From the NCBI GenBank assembly GCA_938034375.1, contig CALHLB010000128.1:1-46600 (forward strand): DNA of 46,600 bases, written 5' to 3'. A model generated the notes under the pieces. That model was not told the origin of the DNA. It searched no databases and was given only the letters and a program-made list of their open reading frames with translations. The position numbers and the translations under genes were made by a program. Shown here one piece after another: positions 1 to 10,277 of the stretch (positions are counted from its first letter, which is position 1; each line of letters starts with the position of its first letter). Origin of the DNA: an uncultured Alphaproteobacteria bacterium (lineage in GTDB: Bacteria > Pseudomonadota > Alphaproteobacteria > Rhizobiales > JACESI01).

Positions 1-627
1 AGAGACGATATTGATGAGGGCTTAATGGCTCTTCAGGCGATGGATCCCCGACTTATTGCGATTGTCGCAGAGGCTGGGGAGGTGCCTTTACGGCGCCGTG
101 AAGCTAACCTTTCCAACCTCTTTCGTATTGTTGTCTCTCAACAACTATCTGTGCAAAGTGCCGCTTCTATCTGGCAACGTTTTAATTCTTCCTTTGATAC
201 GCATAATGCAAAGGCACTTTTAGTGGCCGATGAAAAGGCGTTGCGCGGTGTTGGGCTTTCTCGTCCGAAAGTCAAAACGATTAGGGCAATTTGTGAGGCG
301 GTTTTTGAAGACAGGCTCGATTGTAGAACCCTTTCTGCTTTGTCGCGTGAGGATGTGGTTGAAAAGCTTACTTCCGTTCATGGTGTTGGGCCTTGGACAG
401 CTGAAATTTTTCTTTTATTCTGTATTGGCGATGCGGATATTTTTCCTCTTGGGGATATTGCCCTACAGCAAGCAGTGATGGATGGGTGGGGCCTTTCAGA
501 GCGTCCAAAAGGAGATGCTTTGAAAGCTATTTCTGATCAATGGTCACCATGGCGTGGGGTTGCAGCCCGTCTATTATGGGCTTATTACGGAAAAAAACGA
601 GAAAATAAAAATGTTTTGCCTGTTTGA
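1..627 (+). CDS. DNA-3-methyladenine glycosylase II (AlkA-type, HhH-GPD), 5' partial
   Basis: This is a base-excision repair enzyme that removes alkylated purines and works on DNA in the cytoplasm. Numbering from the ATG at 25, a helix-hairpin-helix segment (LTSVHGVGPWTAE, about residues 115-127) is followed by the GPD-type loop FPLGDIALQ, whose Asp144 is the expected catalytic residue. The N-terminal VVSQQLSVQSA stretch is typical of AlkA-like proteins. The frame stays open from base 1, and the residues it encodes before the ATG (DDIDEGLMALQAMDPRL) look like the usual start region of this family. The real start is therefore probably left of the window and the ATG at 25 is internal. The next gene begins about 30 bases after the stop. 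Family assignment is firm; the missing N-terminus is inferred. Confidence 0.88.
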   Translation, partial: RDDIDEGLMALQAMDPRLIAIVAEAGEVPLRRREANLSNLFRIVVSQQLSVQSAASIWQRFNSSFDTHNAKALLVADEKALRGVGLSRPKVKTIRAICEAVFEDRLDCRTLSALSREDVVEKLTSVHGVGPWTAEIFLLFCIGDADIFPLGDIALQQAVMDGWGLSERPKGDALKAISDQWSPWRGVAARLLWAYYGKKRENKNVLPV

Positions 628-656
628 TCTGTTCCATTGATTTGAAAGGAAATATG

Positions 657-1328
657 ATGCCTCATGCCCCCCTTAAAGCTGTGCGATTAGAAGCAAAAGC
701 AGGTAAGACGCAAAGCCTTGTTATTTTGGCTCATGGTTATGGTGCTAATGGGGATGATTTGTTTGATTTGGCCCAACAATGGGCGCCAGATTTTCCCTTT
801 ACAACATTTTTAAGTGTGCATGCTCCGGAGGCGTGTCCCATGGCGCCTGGTGGTTTGCAATGGTTCCCACTTACGATTAATCAGGGTGGTTTGCGTAACC
901 CTGATGAATATTGGAACGGTGTATGCCATGCGGAAAAGGCGTTGCAAGATTTTATTGATAAAGAGCTGGCACATTATAATATTGATGAACGTTCATGTGT
1001 TCTTGTGGGCTTTTCGCAAGGCACAATGATGATGCTTCATTGTGGTTTGCGCCGTCTTAAAAAGCTTGCTGGTATTATTGGTTATAGTGGTGTTTTGGCC
1101 GGTTTTGAAAAACTGGGTGAGACATTAAGCAGTAAGCCGCCTATTTTACTTGTTCATGGGGCGATGGATCCTGTTGTTCCAGTTGAGGCCCTTCATCTTT
1201 CCAAAAAAGCAATGATAGAGCAAAATATTGAGGTTGAATGGCACATTAATGCTGATATTGGCCATACTATTGATCCGTTAGGCTTTTTATTGGGGCAAAA
1301 CTTTTTAAAGTGTGTTTTGATGAATTAA
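657..1328 (+). CDS. Alpha/beta hydrolase, phospholipase/carboxylesterase family
   Basis: This is a cytosolic serine esterase of the carboxylesterase/YpfH-like type, 223 aa, with no signal peptide. The triad is visible: Ser120 in the nucleophile elbow VGFSQGT, Asp171 in LLVHGAMDPVVP, and His203 in DIGHTI. The oxyanion-hole segment ILAHGYGANGDD lies at 23-34. The frame could open at a TTG at 624 that overlaps the previous stop. However, an AAGGA at 646-650 sits six bases before the ATG at 657 (another ATG is at 654), so I start at 657. It follows the AlkA-type gene closely and could share its transcript. The natural substrate cannot be read from the sequence. Confidence 0.87.
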   Translation: MPHAPLKAVRLEAKAGKTQSLVILAHGYGANGDDLFDLAQQWAPDFPFTTFLSVHAPEACPMAPGGLQWFPLTINQGGLRNPDEYWNGVCHAEKALQDFIDKELAHYNIDERSCVLVGFSQGTMMMLHCGLRRLKKLAGIIGYSGVLAGFEKLGETLSSKPPILLVHGAMDPVVPVEALHLSKKAMIEQNIEVEWHINADIGHTIDPLGFLLGQNFLKCVLMN

Positions 1329-1438
1329 AAGTCTTCTGTTTTAATTTGTGGAGCCTCTGACTTAAAAGCTTCACATCTTGCCGTTACCTCCTATTATTGT
1401 ATGAGGCTTATGCCTGAATGACTTTATGGGAGAATATC

Positions 1439-1996
1439 TTGACGATACACGTCTCACCGGAAGCTCATCCAACCCTTGTACTCAATGCGGACTATCGTCC
1501 CTTGAGCTACTATCCCTTATCGCTTTGGTCTTGGCAGGATGCGATTAAGGCTGTTTTTCTTGATCGTGTTAATATTGTAAGTGAATATGATCTGGCTGTA
1601 AGAAGTCCTTCGCAATCTTTTCAAATTCCAAGCGTTGTTTCTTTAAAAAATTATGTGAAACCTGCTAAATATCCTTCTTTTACAAGGTTTAATGTTTTCT
1701 TACGAGACAAATTTGAATGCCAATATTGCGGCGCGTCTGCTGACTTGACTTTTGATCATTTGATACCCCGCTCAAAAGGAGGGCAGACAACATGGGAAAA
1801 TGTTATTACTGCCTGCTCGCCTTGTAATTTGAGAAAAGGAAATCATTTTGCTGAAGATATTGGGATGCCTCCGATGACAAGGCCATACCAGCCCACGGTA
1901 TTTGATTTGCACAATAATGGTCGGCTTTTCCCGCCGAATCACCTGCATGAAAGCTGGATGGATTATCTTTATTGGGACGCTGAGCTGGAGCCGTAA
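1439..1996 (+). CDS. HNH endonuclease domain protein
   Basis: This is a small HNH nuclease of the McrA type, 185 aa from the chosen start. Two zinc knuckles, C94-x2-C97 and C126-x2-C129, flank the HNH core: Asp106-His107 (LTFDHLIPRSKGG), Asn121 and Asn130 (CSPCNLRKGN). The N-terminal half (LVLNADYRPLSYYPLSLW) is strongly conserved in this alphaproteobacterial family. An ATG at 1418 adds seven residues, but GGGAG at 1428-1432 lies six bases before a TTG at 1439, which gives MTIHVSPEAHP, the start I expect for the family. No methylase or specificity gene is nearby, so a restriction role is not supported. The cellular role is unknown. Confidence 0.85.
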   Translation: MTIHVSPEAHPTLVLNADYRPLSYYPLSLWSWQDAIKAVFLDRVNIVSEYDLAVRSPSQSFQIPSVVSLKNYVKPAKYPSFTRFNVFLRDKFECQYCGASADLTFDHLIPRSKGGQTTWENVITACSPCNLRKGNHFAEDIGMPPMTRPYQPTVFDLHNNGRLFPPNHLHESWMDYLYWDAELEP

Positions 1997-2012
1997 GGTA
2001 TTCTCTTGATTG

Positions 2013-2270
2013 TTATTGGGCGGTTATATTAAGTGCTAAAGCGTGAACGGTTTTTAACTCTTCGGTTAAAACTTCATTGACAGCGCGATGTTGAGCAAGG
2101 CGCGCTTTCCCTTTCAAGCTTGAGGCGGTCATTTTAACGCGAAAATGGCTTTCGCCTTCAGGTCGGTGGCCGGCATGGCCTGCATGAAGATGGGATTCGT
2201 CAATCACTTCCAATATTTCAGGCTTAAAGGTGTCTTGCAATCTTTGTTCAATTATTTGTTTCATCGACAT
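2013..2270 (-). CDS. BolA family protein
   Basis: A small (85 aa) BolA-like protein. BolA proteins work with monothiol glutaredoxins in iron-sulfur cluster and iron handling. The family hallmarks are present: a His-rich loop (ESHLHAGHAGH, about residues 25-35), the ESHFRVKM strand (40-47), and the LAQHRAVNEVL helix (58-68) with the usual His61-Arg62. AAGGAA lies about seven bases upstream of the ATG at 2270. It is transcribed divergently from the J-domain gene, an arrangement I know from Hyphomicrobiales next to cobS and cobT. It converges on the HNH gene, with 16 bases between the stops. Confidence 0.92.
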   Translation of the reverse strand: MSMKQIIEQRLQDTFKPEILEVIDESHLHAGHAGHRPEGESHFRVKMTASSLKGKARLAQHRAVNEVLTEELKTVHALALNITAQ

Positions 2271-2425
2271 AGGGAATTCCTTGTTGTTCTTTTTGTATTT
2301 ATAAAACTACACATTTTGATGAAAGTGGCTATAATGTTGCGTCACTATTTGCAAGATTTGTTATTTAGGCCTATACCGTTTTTCTTGCAGAGATAACATT
2401 CTTAAATACAGGTTTATAATTCATC

Positions 2426-3049
2426 ATGCCAGCCAAGCCTTCCCTTTTTGATTCCATTCGCATTAAACCTCAGAAAGAGGCGGAAGCAGCGAAAAAGGGT
2501 GAAAGAATCTGTGAATGGGAAGGGTGTAGCAAAAAAGCAGAACATAAAGCGCCAAGAGGGCGTAATCGCGAAAATGATTATGTTTGGTATTGTGCTGAAC
2601 ATGTGCGGGAATATAACAAAAATTACAATTATTTTTCCGGTATGGATGATGATTCTATAGCAAAATACCAAAAAGCGTCTTCTACGGGGCATAGACCGAC
2701 ATGGGAAATGGGTGTCAATTCGTGGAGCGATAAGGTGAAAACGGCTAGTGGTGGTGTCCCTGGCAGTAAGCCATGGCTGCATAGGGCAAAAGATCCTCAT
2801 GGTGTTTTCTCAGAGCAGGAAAATGCACAAACAATACGCCGTCGCAAGTTAAAGCGCCTTGAAAAGCAGAGTCTTGATATGCTGAGTTTGCATGAAGAGG
2901 CGACATCAAAAGAAATTAAGTCCAAATATAAGCAGCTTGTTAAAATTCATCACCCAGATGCCAATGGTGGGGATAGATCATCTGAAGATCGTTTGCGAGA
3001 AATTATTCAGGCCTATAATTTTCTTAAATCTGCTGGCTTTACAGATTAG
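2426..3049 (+). CDS. J-domain (DnaJ-class) co-chaperone
   Basis: A 207-residue protein with a J domain at its C-terminus rather than the N-terminus. Helices II and III are interrupted by IHHPDANGGD, with the HPD triad that stimulates DnaK at 176-178. The N-terminal third holds a probable metal site, Cys29/Cys34 (CEWEGC) and Cys56/His59 (CAEH), in a family-specific domain. It has no G/F-rich linker or classic DnaJ zinc domain, so it is not DnaJ itself but the short J protein found upstream of cobS in Hyphomicrobiales. Its client is unknown. A repeat copy that can form a hairpin ending in a T-run follows about 120 bases after the stop and may terminate it. Confidence 0.88.
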   Translation: MPAKPSLFDSIRIKPQKEAEAAKKGERICEWEGCSKKAEHKAPRGRNRENDYVWYCAEHVREYNKNYNYFSGMDDDSIAKYQKASSTGHRPTWEMGVNSWSDKVKTASGGVPGSKPWLHRAKDPHGVFSEQENAQTIRRRKLKRLEKQSLDMLSLHEEATSKEIKSKYKQLVKIHHPDANGGDRSSEDRLREIIQAYNFLKSAGFTD

Positions 3050-3170
3050 TTTATTGTCGATAAACATTTTGCTGAATTGAGAGTGAAATGGCGATTTTAT
3101 GGGAGGCGTTGAAAAACTTCGTGACCAAGATTTGGGATTGAAATTTTTAAACGGCGATCGACTTTTTACA

Positions 3171-3278
3171 GATATAGTTAAACCACTTTAAAGTGATTAA
3201 GCGGTTTAACTATATCTTTTTGTTTACGCTCATCTTTTCTTTTAAAATGAAGATCATTTTAAAAGGATTACGCTATAT
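3171..3278 (-). repeat. Dispersed palindromic repeat, copy 1 (terminator-like)
   Basis: This is one of four related elements of about 105 bp. On the plus strand, GATATAGTTAAACC (3171-3184) pairs perfectly with GGTTTAACTATATC (3203-3216) and is followed by TTTTTG, which looks like an AT-rich intrinsic terminator for the J-domain gene. A second hairpin, TTTTAAAATGA.../...TCATTTTAAAA, lies at about 3240-3265. The reverse complement closely follows copy 4 at 40229-40332. It lies between the J-domain gene and cobS, ending about 40 bases before the cobS ribosome-binding site. No ORF lies within it. Confidence 0.85.
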
Positions 3279-3329
3279 AACTATTGTAACATGGACAGCT
3301 CCTTTAATTATAAGGAGCGGAGGTTGATA

Positions 3330-4316
3330 ATGAACGATATGACACCGTCTCAAACAGGTCTTCCAGATATTAAGGTTTCTGTGCGTGAGGTTTTTGGCTT
3401 CGATAGCGATATGATGGTTCCCGCTTACCGGGAAGTCAATGAATATGTTCCGGAAGTTGATCCTGATTATCTTTTTGATAAACAAACGACCCTTGCTATT
3501 CTGGCAGGTTTTGCCTTTAACCGCCGTGTTATGATTTCAGGGTTTCACGGGACAGGTAAATCCACCCATGTTGAACAAGTAGCCGCACGCCTTAACTGGC
3601 CTTTGGTGCGCGTTAATCTTGACAGTCACATCAGCCGCATTGACTTGATTGGCAAGGATGCCATTGTTTTGAAAGACGGTAAGCAAGTGACCGAATTCCG
3701 CGATGGTATTTTGCCATGGGCATTACAGAATAATGTTGCGATTGTTTTTGATGAATATGATGCAGGGCGCGCTGATGTTATGTTTGTCATCCAGCGTGTT
3801 TTGGAAAAATCCGGTAAATTAACACTGCTTGACCAAAACCGTGTTATCACACCGCATCCAGCCTTTAGAATTTTTGCAACGTCAAATACCATTGGCTTGG
3901 GGGATACGTCTGGCCTTTATCATGGCACCCAGCAATTAAACCAAGGCCAGATGGACCGCTGGTCAATTGTTACTACATTAAATTACCTTCCACATGATAA
4001 GGAAGTTGACATTATTCAGGCAAAATCTCCCCGCTATGGCTTTGAAGAAGAACGCGGGACTGTTTCAAAAATGGTACGGGTGGCTGATTTGACCCGTAAT
4101 GCCTTTATGAATGGGGATATTTCAACGGTTATGAGCCCGCGTACAGTTTTAACATGGGCGGAAAATGCTGAAATTTTCAATGATATCGGTTTTGCTTTCC
4201 GAATCACATTCCTAAATAAATGTGATGAGTTGGAACGACCTTATATTGCTGAATTCTATCAGCGTTGTTTTGGTGAGGAATTACCTGAATCTGCTGTTAA
4301 CCTTGTTATGGCATAG
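3330..4316 (+). CDS. cobS: Aerobic cobaltochelatase subunit CobS
   Basis: This is the AAA+ ATPase subunit of the CobNST complex, which inserts cobalt into hydrogenobyrinate a,c-diamide in aerobic cobalamin synthesis. The protein is 328 aa, close to the usual length of about 330. It contains Walker [10 protein letters not shown] (71-79), Walker B IVFDEYD (138-144), and the family start [15 protein letters not shown]. The frame is open upstream to 3291, but GGAGG at 3319-3323 sits six bases before the ATG at 3330 and the protein then begins as CobS normally does. cobT follows after 12 bases, so the two are surely co-transcribed. The large subunit CobN and the rest of the cobalamin pathway are not in this window. 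Confidence 0.96.
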   Translation: MNDMTPSQTGLPDIKVSVREVFGFDSDMMVPAYREVNEYVPEVDPDYLFDKQTTLAILAGFAFNRRVMISGFHGTGKSTHVEQVAARLNWPLVRVNLDSHISRIDLIGKDAIVLKDGKQVTEFRDGILPWALQNNVAIVFDEYDAGRADVMFVIQRVLEKSGKLTLLDQNRVITPHPAFRIFATSNTIGLGDTSGLYHGTQQLNQGQMDRWSIVTTLNYLPHDKEVDIIQAKSPRYGFEEERGTVSKMVRVADLTRNAFMNGDISTVMSPRTVLTWAENAEIFNDIGFAFRITFLNKCDELERPYIAEFYQRCFGEELPESAVNLVMA

Positions 4317-4328
4317 GGGCCTTGCCCA

Positions 4329-6305
4329 ATGGCATATTCACCAAAACAAAAAACGCCTATGGGGCAAAAGCAAAAGGGCTTAAAAGGTGTTGCTCCAAAC
4401 GAGATTTTTAAAAAATCTGTTGCTGGATGTTTGCGCGCTATTTCAGGTGATGAAATGGATGTTAATTTCGCGCATGATCGCCCCTCCCTTTCAGGCGATA
4501 CTGCAAGATTGCCTGAACCACCGCGTAAAATGTCGGCAAAAGATATTGCTGTTACGCGAGGTCTTGCAGATTCCATGTCTCTTCGTAAAGCGTGCCATGA
4601 TGCAAAAATCCACCGGGCTAATAAGCCCCAAGGTCAAACAGGGCAAGCCGTTTTTGATGCTGTGGAACAGGCGCGCATTGAAACATTAGGTGCTGTGCGG
4701 ATGCCTGGCATGGTTCCAAACCTTAATGCGATGCTTGAAGAAAAGTATCAAAAAAGTGAACTTTCAGAAGTGCAATCTAGGGAAGATGCGCCACTGGAAG
4801 ATGCTTTAGCCCTTATTATGCGGGAACGGTTGAGTGGCATTGAAGTGCCTGAAAGTGCAAAACAGCTCGTTGATTTTTGGCGCCCACTTGTTGAAGAAAA
4901 GGCCGGCGAAACTCTTGATCAATTAGGTGCTTGTATTGACAATCAGTCAAAATTTGCAACGGGCGTGCGCGATTTGTTGATCTCGCTTGATATGGAAGAT
5001 GAGTTTGGGGAAGATGACAGCTCTTTTGATCAGGATAATGACGATGAGCAAGATGATATTGCAAACGAAAATAATGATGAGAATGATGGGCGTCAAGATC
5101 AGGCCGATGCAGAAGAGCAGGGGGAGCCTGAAGTAAGTGATGCAACGGGAGAGGAGCAAGATGCCGGTGAGACGGAAATGAGTGAAACCTATTCCGATGA
5201 TCTTTTTGATGAAGATTTTGGTGATTTTGATGAAAATGAAGGAGAGGCTCCACGTCCAGACCATAATTTTTCCAATGAACCACCAACTATAGATTATAAA
5301 ATCTATAGTGGTGAGTTTGATGAGACGATTGGTGCTGAAGAGCTTTGCGATGGGGAAGAATTGGACCGTTTGCGGGCCTTTCTTGATAAGCAATTAAACC
5401 AGATGCATGGTGTGGTGGCCAAATTGGCTAATCGTTTACAACGGCGCCTCCTTGCCCAGCAAAATCGGGGGTGGGATTTTGATCTGGAAGAAGGTGTTCT
5501 TGATACTGCGCGCTTAGTGCGGGTTGTGACAGATCCGATGCAGCCGCTTTCTTTTAAAGCTGAGCGGGATACAGAATTTCGCGATACTGTTGTAACATTA
5601 TTGCTTGATAATTCCGGTTCTATGCGGGGGCGTCCAATTACCGTTGCTGCCGTTTGTGCCGATATTTTGGCCCGTACACTTGAACGGTGTGGCGTTAAGG
5701 TTGAAATTTTGGGTTTCACTACAAAAGCATGGAAAGGCGGGCAAGCACGTGAAAAATGGTTGCAGGCTGGTAAGACAGCCTGCCCTGGACGCTTGAATGA
5801 CCTGCGCCATATTATTTATAAAGCAGCCGATGCCCCATGGCGGCGGGCAAGGAGCAATCTTAGTTTGATGATGCGGGAAGGCTTGCTTAAAGAAAATATT
5901 GATGGTGAGGCTCTTTTGTGGGCGCATAACCGGCTCATTGCAAGGCCTGAACACCGTAAAATATTGATGATGATTTCGGATGGCGCTCCGGTTGATGATT
6001 CAACCTTGTCGGTTAATCCTGGTAATTATCTTGAAAAGCATCTGCGCGCCGTAATTGAGGAGATTGAAGGCCGTTCACCGGTTGAGCTTTTGGCCATTGG
6101 TATTGGCCATGATGTGACACGGTATTACAAGCGGGCTGTTACGATTGTTGATGCAGAAGAACTTGCAGGCGCAATGACGGATAAACTAGCAGAATTATTT
6201 GAAGAAAGTAATGGTTTTGATGGTCGTCAAACGCGTTCGCCGATTGCTGTTCCCCCTTCTGGTGACGGCAAGGCAGCAACGATGAAAAGGCCTGCAAAAA
6301 CGTGA
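4329..6305 (+). CDS. cobT: Aerobic cobaltochelatase subunit CobT
   Basis: CobT is the partner of CobS in the chelatase, analogous to BchD of magnesium chelatase. The 658-residue protein has a conserved N-terminal region and a very acidic, low-complexity linker (about 225-310, rich in Asp and Glu). It ends in a C-terminal von Willebrand A domain with the metal-ion-dependent adhesion motif Asp427-x-Ser429-x-Ser431 ([11 protein letters not shown]). The acidic spacer is typical of CobT and BchD. The stop overlaps the GTG start of the next gene (GTGA at 6302-6305), so translation of the exported protein downstream may be coupled to it. Nothing in the frame suggests decay. Confidence 0.96.
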   Translation: MAYSPKQKTPMGQKQKGLKGVAPNEIFKKSVAGCLRAISGDEMDVNFAHDRPSLSGDTARLPEPPRKMSAKDIAVTRGLADSMSLRKACHDAKIHRANKPQGQTGQAVFDAVEQARIETLGAVRMPGMVPNLNAMLEEKYQKSELSEVQSREDAPLEDALALIMRERLSGIEVPESAKQLVDFWRPLVEEKAGETLDQLGACIDNQSKFATGVRDLLISLDMEDEFGEDDSSFDQDNDDEQDDIANENNDENDGRQDQADAEEQGEPEVSDATGEEQDAGETEMSETYSDDLFDEDFGDFDENEGEAPRPDHNFSNEPPTIDYKIYSGEFDETIGAEELCDGEELDRLRAFLDKQLNQMHGVVAKLANRLQRRLLAQQNRGWDFDLEEGVLDTARLVRVVTDPMQPLSFKAERDTEFRDTVVTLLLDNSGSMRGRPITVAAVCADILARTLERCGVKVEILGFTTKAWKGGQAREKWLQAGKTACPGRLNDLRHIIYKAADAPWRRARSNLSLMMREGLLKENIDGEALLWAHNRLIARPEHRKILMMISDGAPVDDSTLSVNPGNYLEKHLRAVIEEIEGRSPVELLAIGIGHDVTRYYKRAVTIVDAEELAGAMTDKLAELFEESNGFDGRQTRSPIAVPPSGDGKAATMKRPAKT

Positions 6306-7327
6306 GGACGTTTTGTTACTTTTTATCGGCCCTTCTTTTTATCTTGACTGTTTCAGGTGGTTCAGGGGCTACACAGGCTGATGAAAGTGTTGTTTCTATT
6401 AAGGGAACATCGTTTAAAGATTTTTATCCGGCAGATGCAGCTAAACGGCAATTTGGTTCCCTTAATTTTAAAGGCGGAACTTATCTATTTTCTACTAACC
6501 GCCAATTTGGAGGGTTTTCAGGGCTTCATATTCTGGATGGGGGGAGGCGCTTGCTTGCCGTTTCTGATACGGGCAACTGGTTGAAGGCCGATATTAAGCG
6601 CGGTACGGATGGTGCTATCCATGGTCTTGATAACGGGAAAATGGGGCCACTTTATTCCGGTAAAGGTCCACGACATAAGGCACCTAAATATTTTGTTGAT
6701 GCAGAGGCCCTTGTCGTTTCAAAGGATGAAGCCTTTATTGCTTATGAATCGATAAACGAAATTGCACGTTATAACCTGAAGCATGAACAACCCTTTTTAC
6801 ATCCTGAACTTTTAAAACTTCCAAGTGGTGTGGATAAGGTAAGTTCAACCAAGGGCTTGGAAGCCTTGGCTCTTGGCAGAGAGAAAAGTGCTCTTTCGGG
6901 CCATCTTGTTGCAATATCCGAACGGGGTAAAAATCGGCGCGATGCCTCCTTTGGTTGGATTGTAAAACCTGATGGCCCTTCTGAAAAAGAAGGTTTTTTT
7001 CGTGTCGCACGCGATAATTTATTTGATATTACAGATGCTATTTTTTTAAAAAATGGTAATCTTCTTTTGCTTGAAAGACGGTTTACCATTGCTGATGGCG
7101 TGGCGATGCGGTTTCGTGAAATTGAAGCGCAAAATATCGTAAAAGGTGCTCATTTAAAGGGGAATATTATCATGCAAGCGGATTTTACCTATCGACTTGA
7201 TAATATGGAAGGTCTTTCTTTATATGAGAATGGGCAAGGTGAAATGATTTTGGCTGTTATATCCGATGACAATCATTCTCTTTTGCAGCGAACTATTTTA
7301 ATGGAATTTGTTCTGGAAAAAGAATAA
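6302..7327 (+). CDS. Exported esterase-like/phytase-like family protein
   Basis: A 341-residue protein of the family annotated as esterase-like activity of phytase, a probable beta-propeller. It starts with GTG overlapping the cobT stop and has a clear signal peptide (hydrophobic core [15 protein letters not shown], cut near residue 23-27), so it should be periplasmic. Matching segments include [23 protein letters not shown], seen here in part around residues 63-90, and the [20 protein letters not shown] stretch near the end. The biochemical activity of the family is not well established and the name is historical. It commonly follows cobT in this group, but no cobalamin role is shown. The residue order of the motif is read by eye. 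Confidence 0.8.
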   Translation: MRTFCYFLSALLFILTVSGGSGATQADESVVSIKGTSFKDFYPADAAKRQFGSLNFKGGTYLFSTNRQFGGFSGLHILDGGRRLLAVSDTGNWLKADIKRGTDGAIHGLDNGKMGPLYSGKGPRHKAPKYFVDAEALVVSKDEAFIAYESINEIARYNLKHEQPFLHPELLKLPSGVDKVSSTKGLEALALGREKSALSGHLVAISERGKNRRDASFGWIVKPDGPSEKEGFFRVARDNLFDITDAIFLKNGNLLLLERRFTIADGVAMRFREIEAQNIVKGAHLKGNIIMQADFTYRLDNMEGLSLYENGQGEMILAVISDDNHSLLQRTILMEFVLEKE

Positions 7328-7397
7328 TTTCAAAGCTTTTTTTCAGATTTGCTTTATCCTATTTTTGATAAAGTTTTGCAGCAAACGCTGGGTATGA

Positions 7398-8021
7398 ATG
7401 GAGAAAAAGATGCCTTTTTTGATTTTAGTCGTTTTCAGCCTGCTATTTAGTGTTCCCTCTTATGCTAACAGTCCACATCCGCGTGAAAATCCTCTTAAAT
7501 CTGAAGGAATAACATTAGGGCTTGCACAGGAGGCGACTGCAAATTTACAAAAAGAATTTACGCTTGAAGGTTTTTTTGCCGGTGAAACGATAGCTAAAGG
7601 ACAGATTTTTTCAAAATTGGCAGGAGCTGGCCGTTCTTTCCAGATGACAACAAAAGGCTCTTGGGACGGGGAAGTGCTCACTTTACAGGAAAAATACATT
7701 TATGCCAGCGGTGTTGAAAAGCGTCTTTGGTCTTTTAAAAAAATAGGTAAAAGCCGGTATCTTGTTGAAAGTGAAGAAATTTTGCAACCTTCAGAATTGA
7801 TTATTGAAGGGCGCGTTGCAAAGCTTGAATATAAAAAGAAAATTCCTCGTGGAGGGGGGAAGAAGCCCGTCAAGGTTACTTTTAAGGAAGAATGGATTTT
7901 CAAACCAAATGGTGTCCTTGAAAGTCGTACCGAGCTTAAAAAACTTTTTCGGGTGGGGCGGGAAGCGATTAATTTTGTACGTCTTGAAAATAAGGAAAGC
8001 CTGAAAGCACCAGGTTTTTAA
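7398..8021 (+). CDS. DUF3833 family exported protein
   Basis: A 207-residue protein with a signal peptide (MPFLILVVFSLLFSVPSYA, cut after the SYA). The mature part follows the DUF3833 pattern: LEGFFAGETIAKGQIF, then KGSWDGEVLTLQEKYIYASG and KRLWSFKKIGKSRYLVESEE. These proteins appear to form a lipocalin-like beta barrel, and no function is established. Two starts are possible: the ATG at 7398 used here, or the ATG at 7410, which has GGAG at 7400-7403 six bases ahead. Both leave the signal peptide intact. It lies 70 bases after the phytase-like gene and 57 bases before obgE. Confidence 0.72.
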   Translation: MEKKMPFLILVVFSLLFSVPSYANSPHPRENPLKSEGITLGLAQEATANLQKEFTLEGFFAGETIAKGQIFSKLAGAGRSFQMTTKGSWDGEVLTLQEKYIYASGVEKRLWSFKKIGKSRYLVESEEILQPSELIIEGRVAKLEYKKKIPRGGGKKPVKVTFKEEWIFKPNGVLESRTELKKLFRVGREAINFVRLENKESLKAPGF

Positions 8022-8036
8022 AGCATAAATTCATAA

Positions 8037-9119
<1,083 letters not shown>

Positions 9120-10256
9120 ATGACGGATTTTTCAACTTTCAAACGGCTTGTCATAAAAGTGGGTTCTGCTCTTCTTGTGGATTATGAAAGCGGGACATTG
9201 AGGTCCAATTGGCTTTCTTCCCTCGTGGAAGATATTGCCAGATTAAAAAAACAGGGTCTTGATATAATAGTTGTTTCCAGTGGCTCCATTGCCCTTGGTC
9301 GCCAGATGCTTTCTCTTCCTCACGGTGTTTTGAAACTGGAAGAAAGCCAAGCAGCGGCCAGTGTTGGCCAAGTTGCCCTTGCGCCTGCATGGGCCAAATT
9401 TCTAGAATATCATGATATAAAGACCGGGCAAATTCTTCTAACGCTTGAAGATACAGAAGCAAGGCGGCGTTATTTAAATGCGCGTGCAACCCTTGAGACG
9501 CTTTTAAAATATGGAGCGGTGCCGGTTATTAATGAGAATGATACGGTTGCAACAGCTGAAATTCGTTACGGCGATAATGATAGGCTAGCTGCCCGTGTTG
9601 CGATGATGGCAGGAGCAGATTGTCTGGTTCTTCTTTCTGATATTGATGGGCTTTATGATTGCCCGCCATCACAAAATCCGGATGCTCGCCATATTGATAT
9701 TGTTGAAGCGATTACTCCGGAAATTGAGGCAATGGCAGGAATTAGCGGGACAACCTTTGCTTCTGGTGGTATGATTACAAAAATTGCGGCCGCTAAAATG
9801 GCCATTAAAAGTGGGACCTCCATGATAATTGCTTCAGGACGTGAGGATCACCCTTTATCTGCCATTCAAGAAGGCGCCCGCCATACACTGTTTTTAGCCA
9901 GTGAAAACCCTGTAGCTGCGCGTAAAAGGTGGATTTTAGGTCATCTTCAGGCAACTGGAACGCTTATTCTTGATGAAGGGGCTGTTCAAGCTTTATTGAA
10001 AGGCAATAGTCTTTTACCGGCAGGAGTTAGTCATATTGACGGTTTTTTTCAAAGGGGGGATGCGGTTTGTCTTTTAACTGCATCGGGTGAGGAAATTGGA
10101 CGAGGTCTTGTTTCTTATGATTTTAATGAAGCGCAAAAAATAATCGGGCAGAAATCATCTGATATTGAAAGCCTTTTGGGCTATGTTGGGCGTTCTGCCA
10201 TGGTACACCGCGATGATATGGCCTTACACGATAGAAATGATTATAATGCGCTTTGA
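9120..10256 (+). CDS. proB: Glutamate 5-kinase ProB
   Basis: This enzyme phosphorylates glutamate to gamma-glutamyl phosphate, the first step of proline synthesis. At 378 aa it has the full two-domain architecture. The amino-acid kinase domain starts with IKVGSALLVD and contains VVSSGSIALG, VINENDTVAT and a GGMITKIAAAKMA segment. A C-terminal PUA domain lies at about 280-355 (ILDEGAVQALLKGNSLLPAGV). Its ATG begins on the base after the obgE stop. proA, the next enzyme in the pathway, starts 21 bases downstream. The kinase is normally feedback-inhibited by proline. Confidence 0.96.
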   Translation: MTDFSTFKRLVIKVGSALLVDYESGTLRSNWLSSLVEDIARLKKQGLDIIVVSSGSIALGRQMLSLPHGVLKLEESQAAASVGQVALAPAWAKFLEYHDIKTGQILLTLEDTEARRRYLNARATLETLLKYGAVPVINENDTVATAEIRYGDNDRLAARVAMMAGADCLVLLSDIDGLYDCPPSQNPDARHIDIVEAITPEIEAMAGISGTTFASGGMITKIAAAKMAIKSGTSMIIASGREDHPLSAIQEGARHTLFLASENPVAARKRWILGHLQATGTLILDEGAVQALLKGNSLLPAGVSHIDGFFQRGDAVCLLTASGEEIGRGLVSYDFNEAQKIIGQKSSDIESLLGYVGRSAMVHRDDMALHDRNDYNAL

Positions 10257-10277
10257 TGATAATAAAAGGTTTTTAAA

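Noticed and set aside
25-27. ATG at 25 as the true start of the glycosylase gene
   Set aside because: The frame is open to base 1 and encodes family-like residues before this ATG, so the gene most likely starts outside the window.
1418-1996. HNH protein as part of a restriction-modification or defence system
   Set aside because: No methyltransferase, specificity or other defence gene is nearby. The neighbours are housekeeping genes and the family is widely conserved in alphaproteobacteria.
3086-3141. Possible 17-codon peptide between the J-domain gene and cobS
   Set aside because: It is too short, has no clear ribosome-binding site and no recognisable feature.
3291-3329. Longer CobS from 3291
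   Set aside because: A strong GGAGG sits before the ATG at 3330 and the extra residues contain that site. Family members start at the later position.
4816-5393. Long minus-strand frames across the cobT acidic region
   Set aside because: They are shadows of the GAT/GAA-rich linker in the opposite strand (His- and Leu-rich translations) with no family signature.
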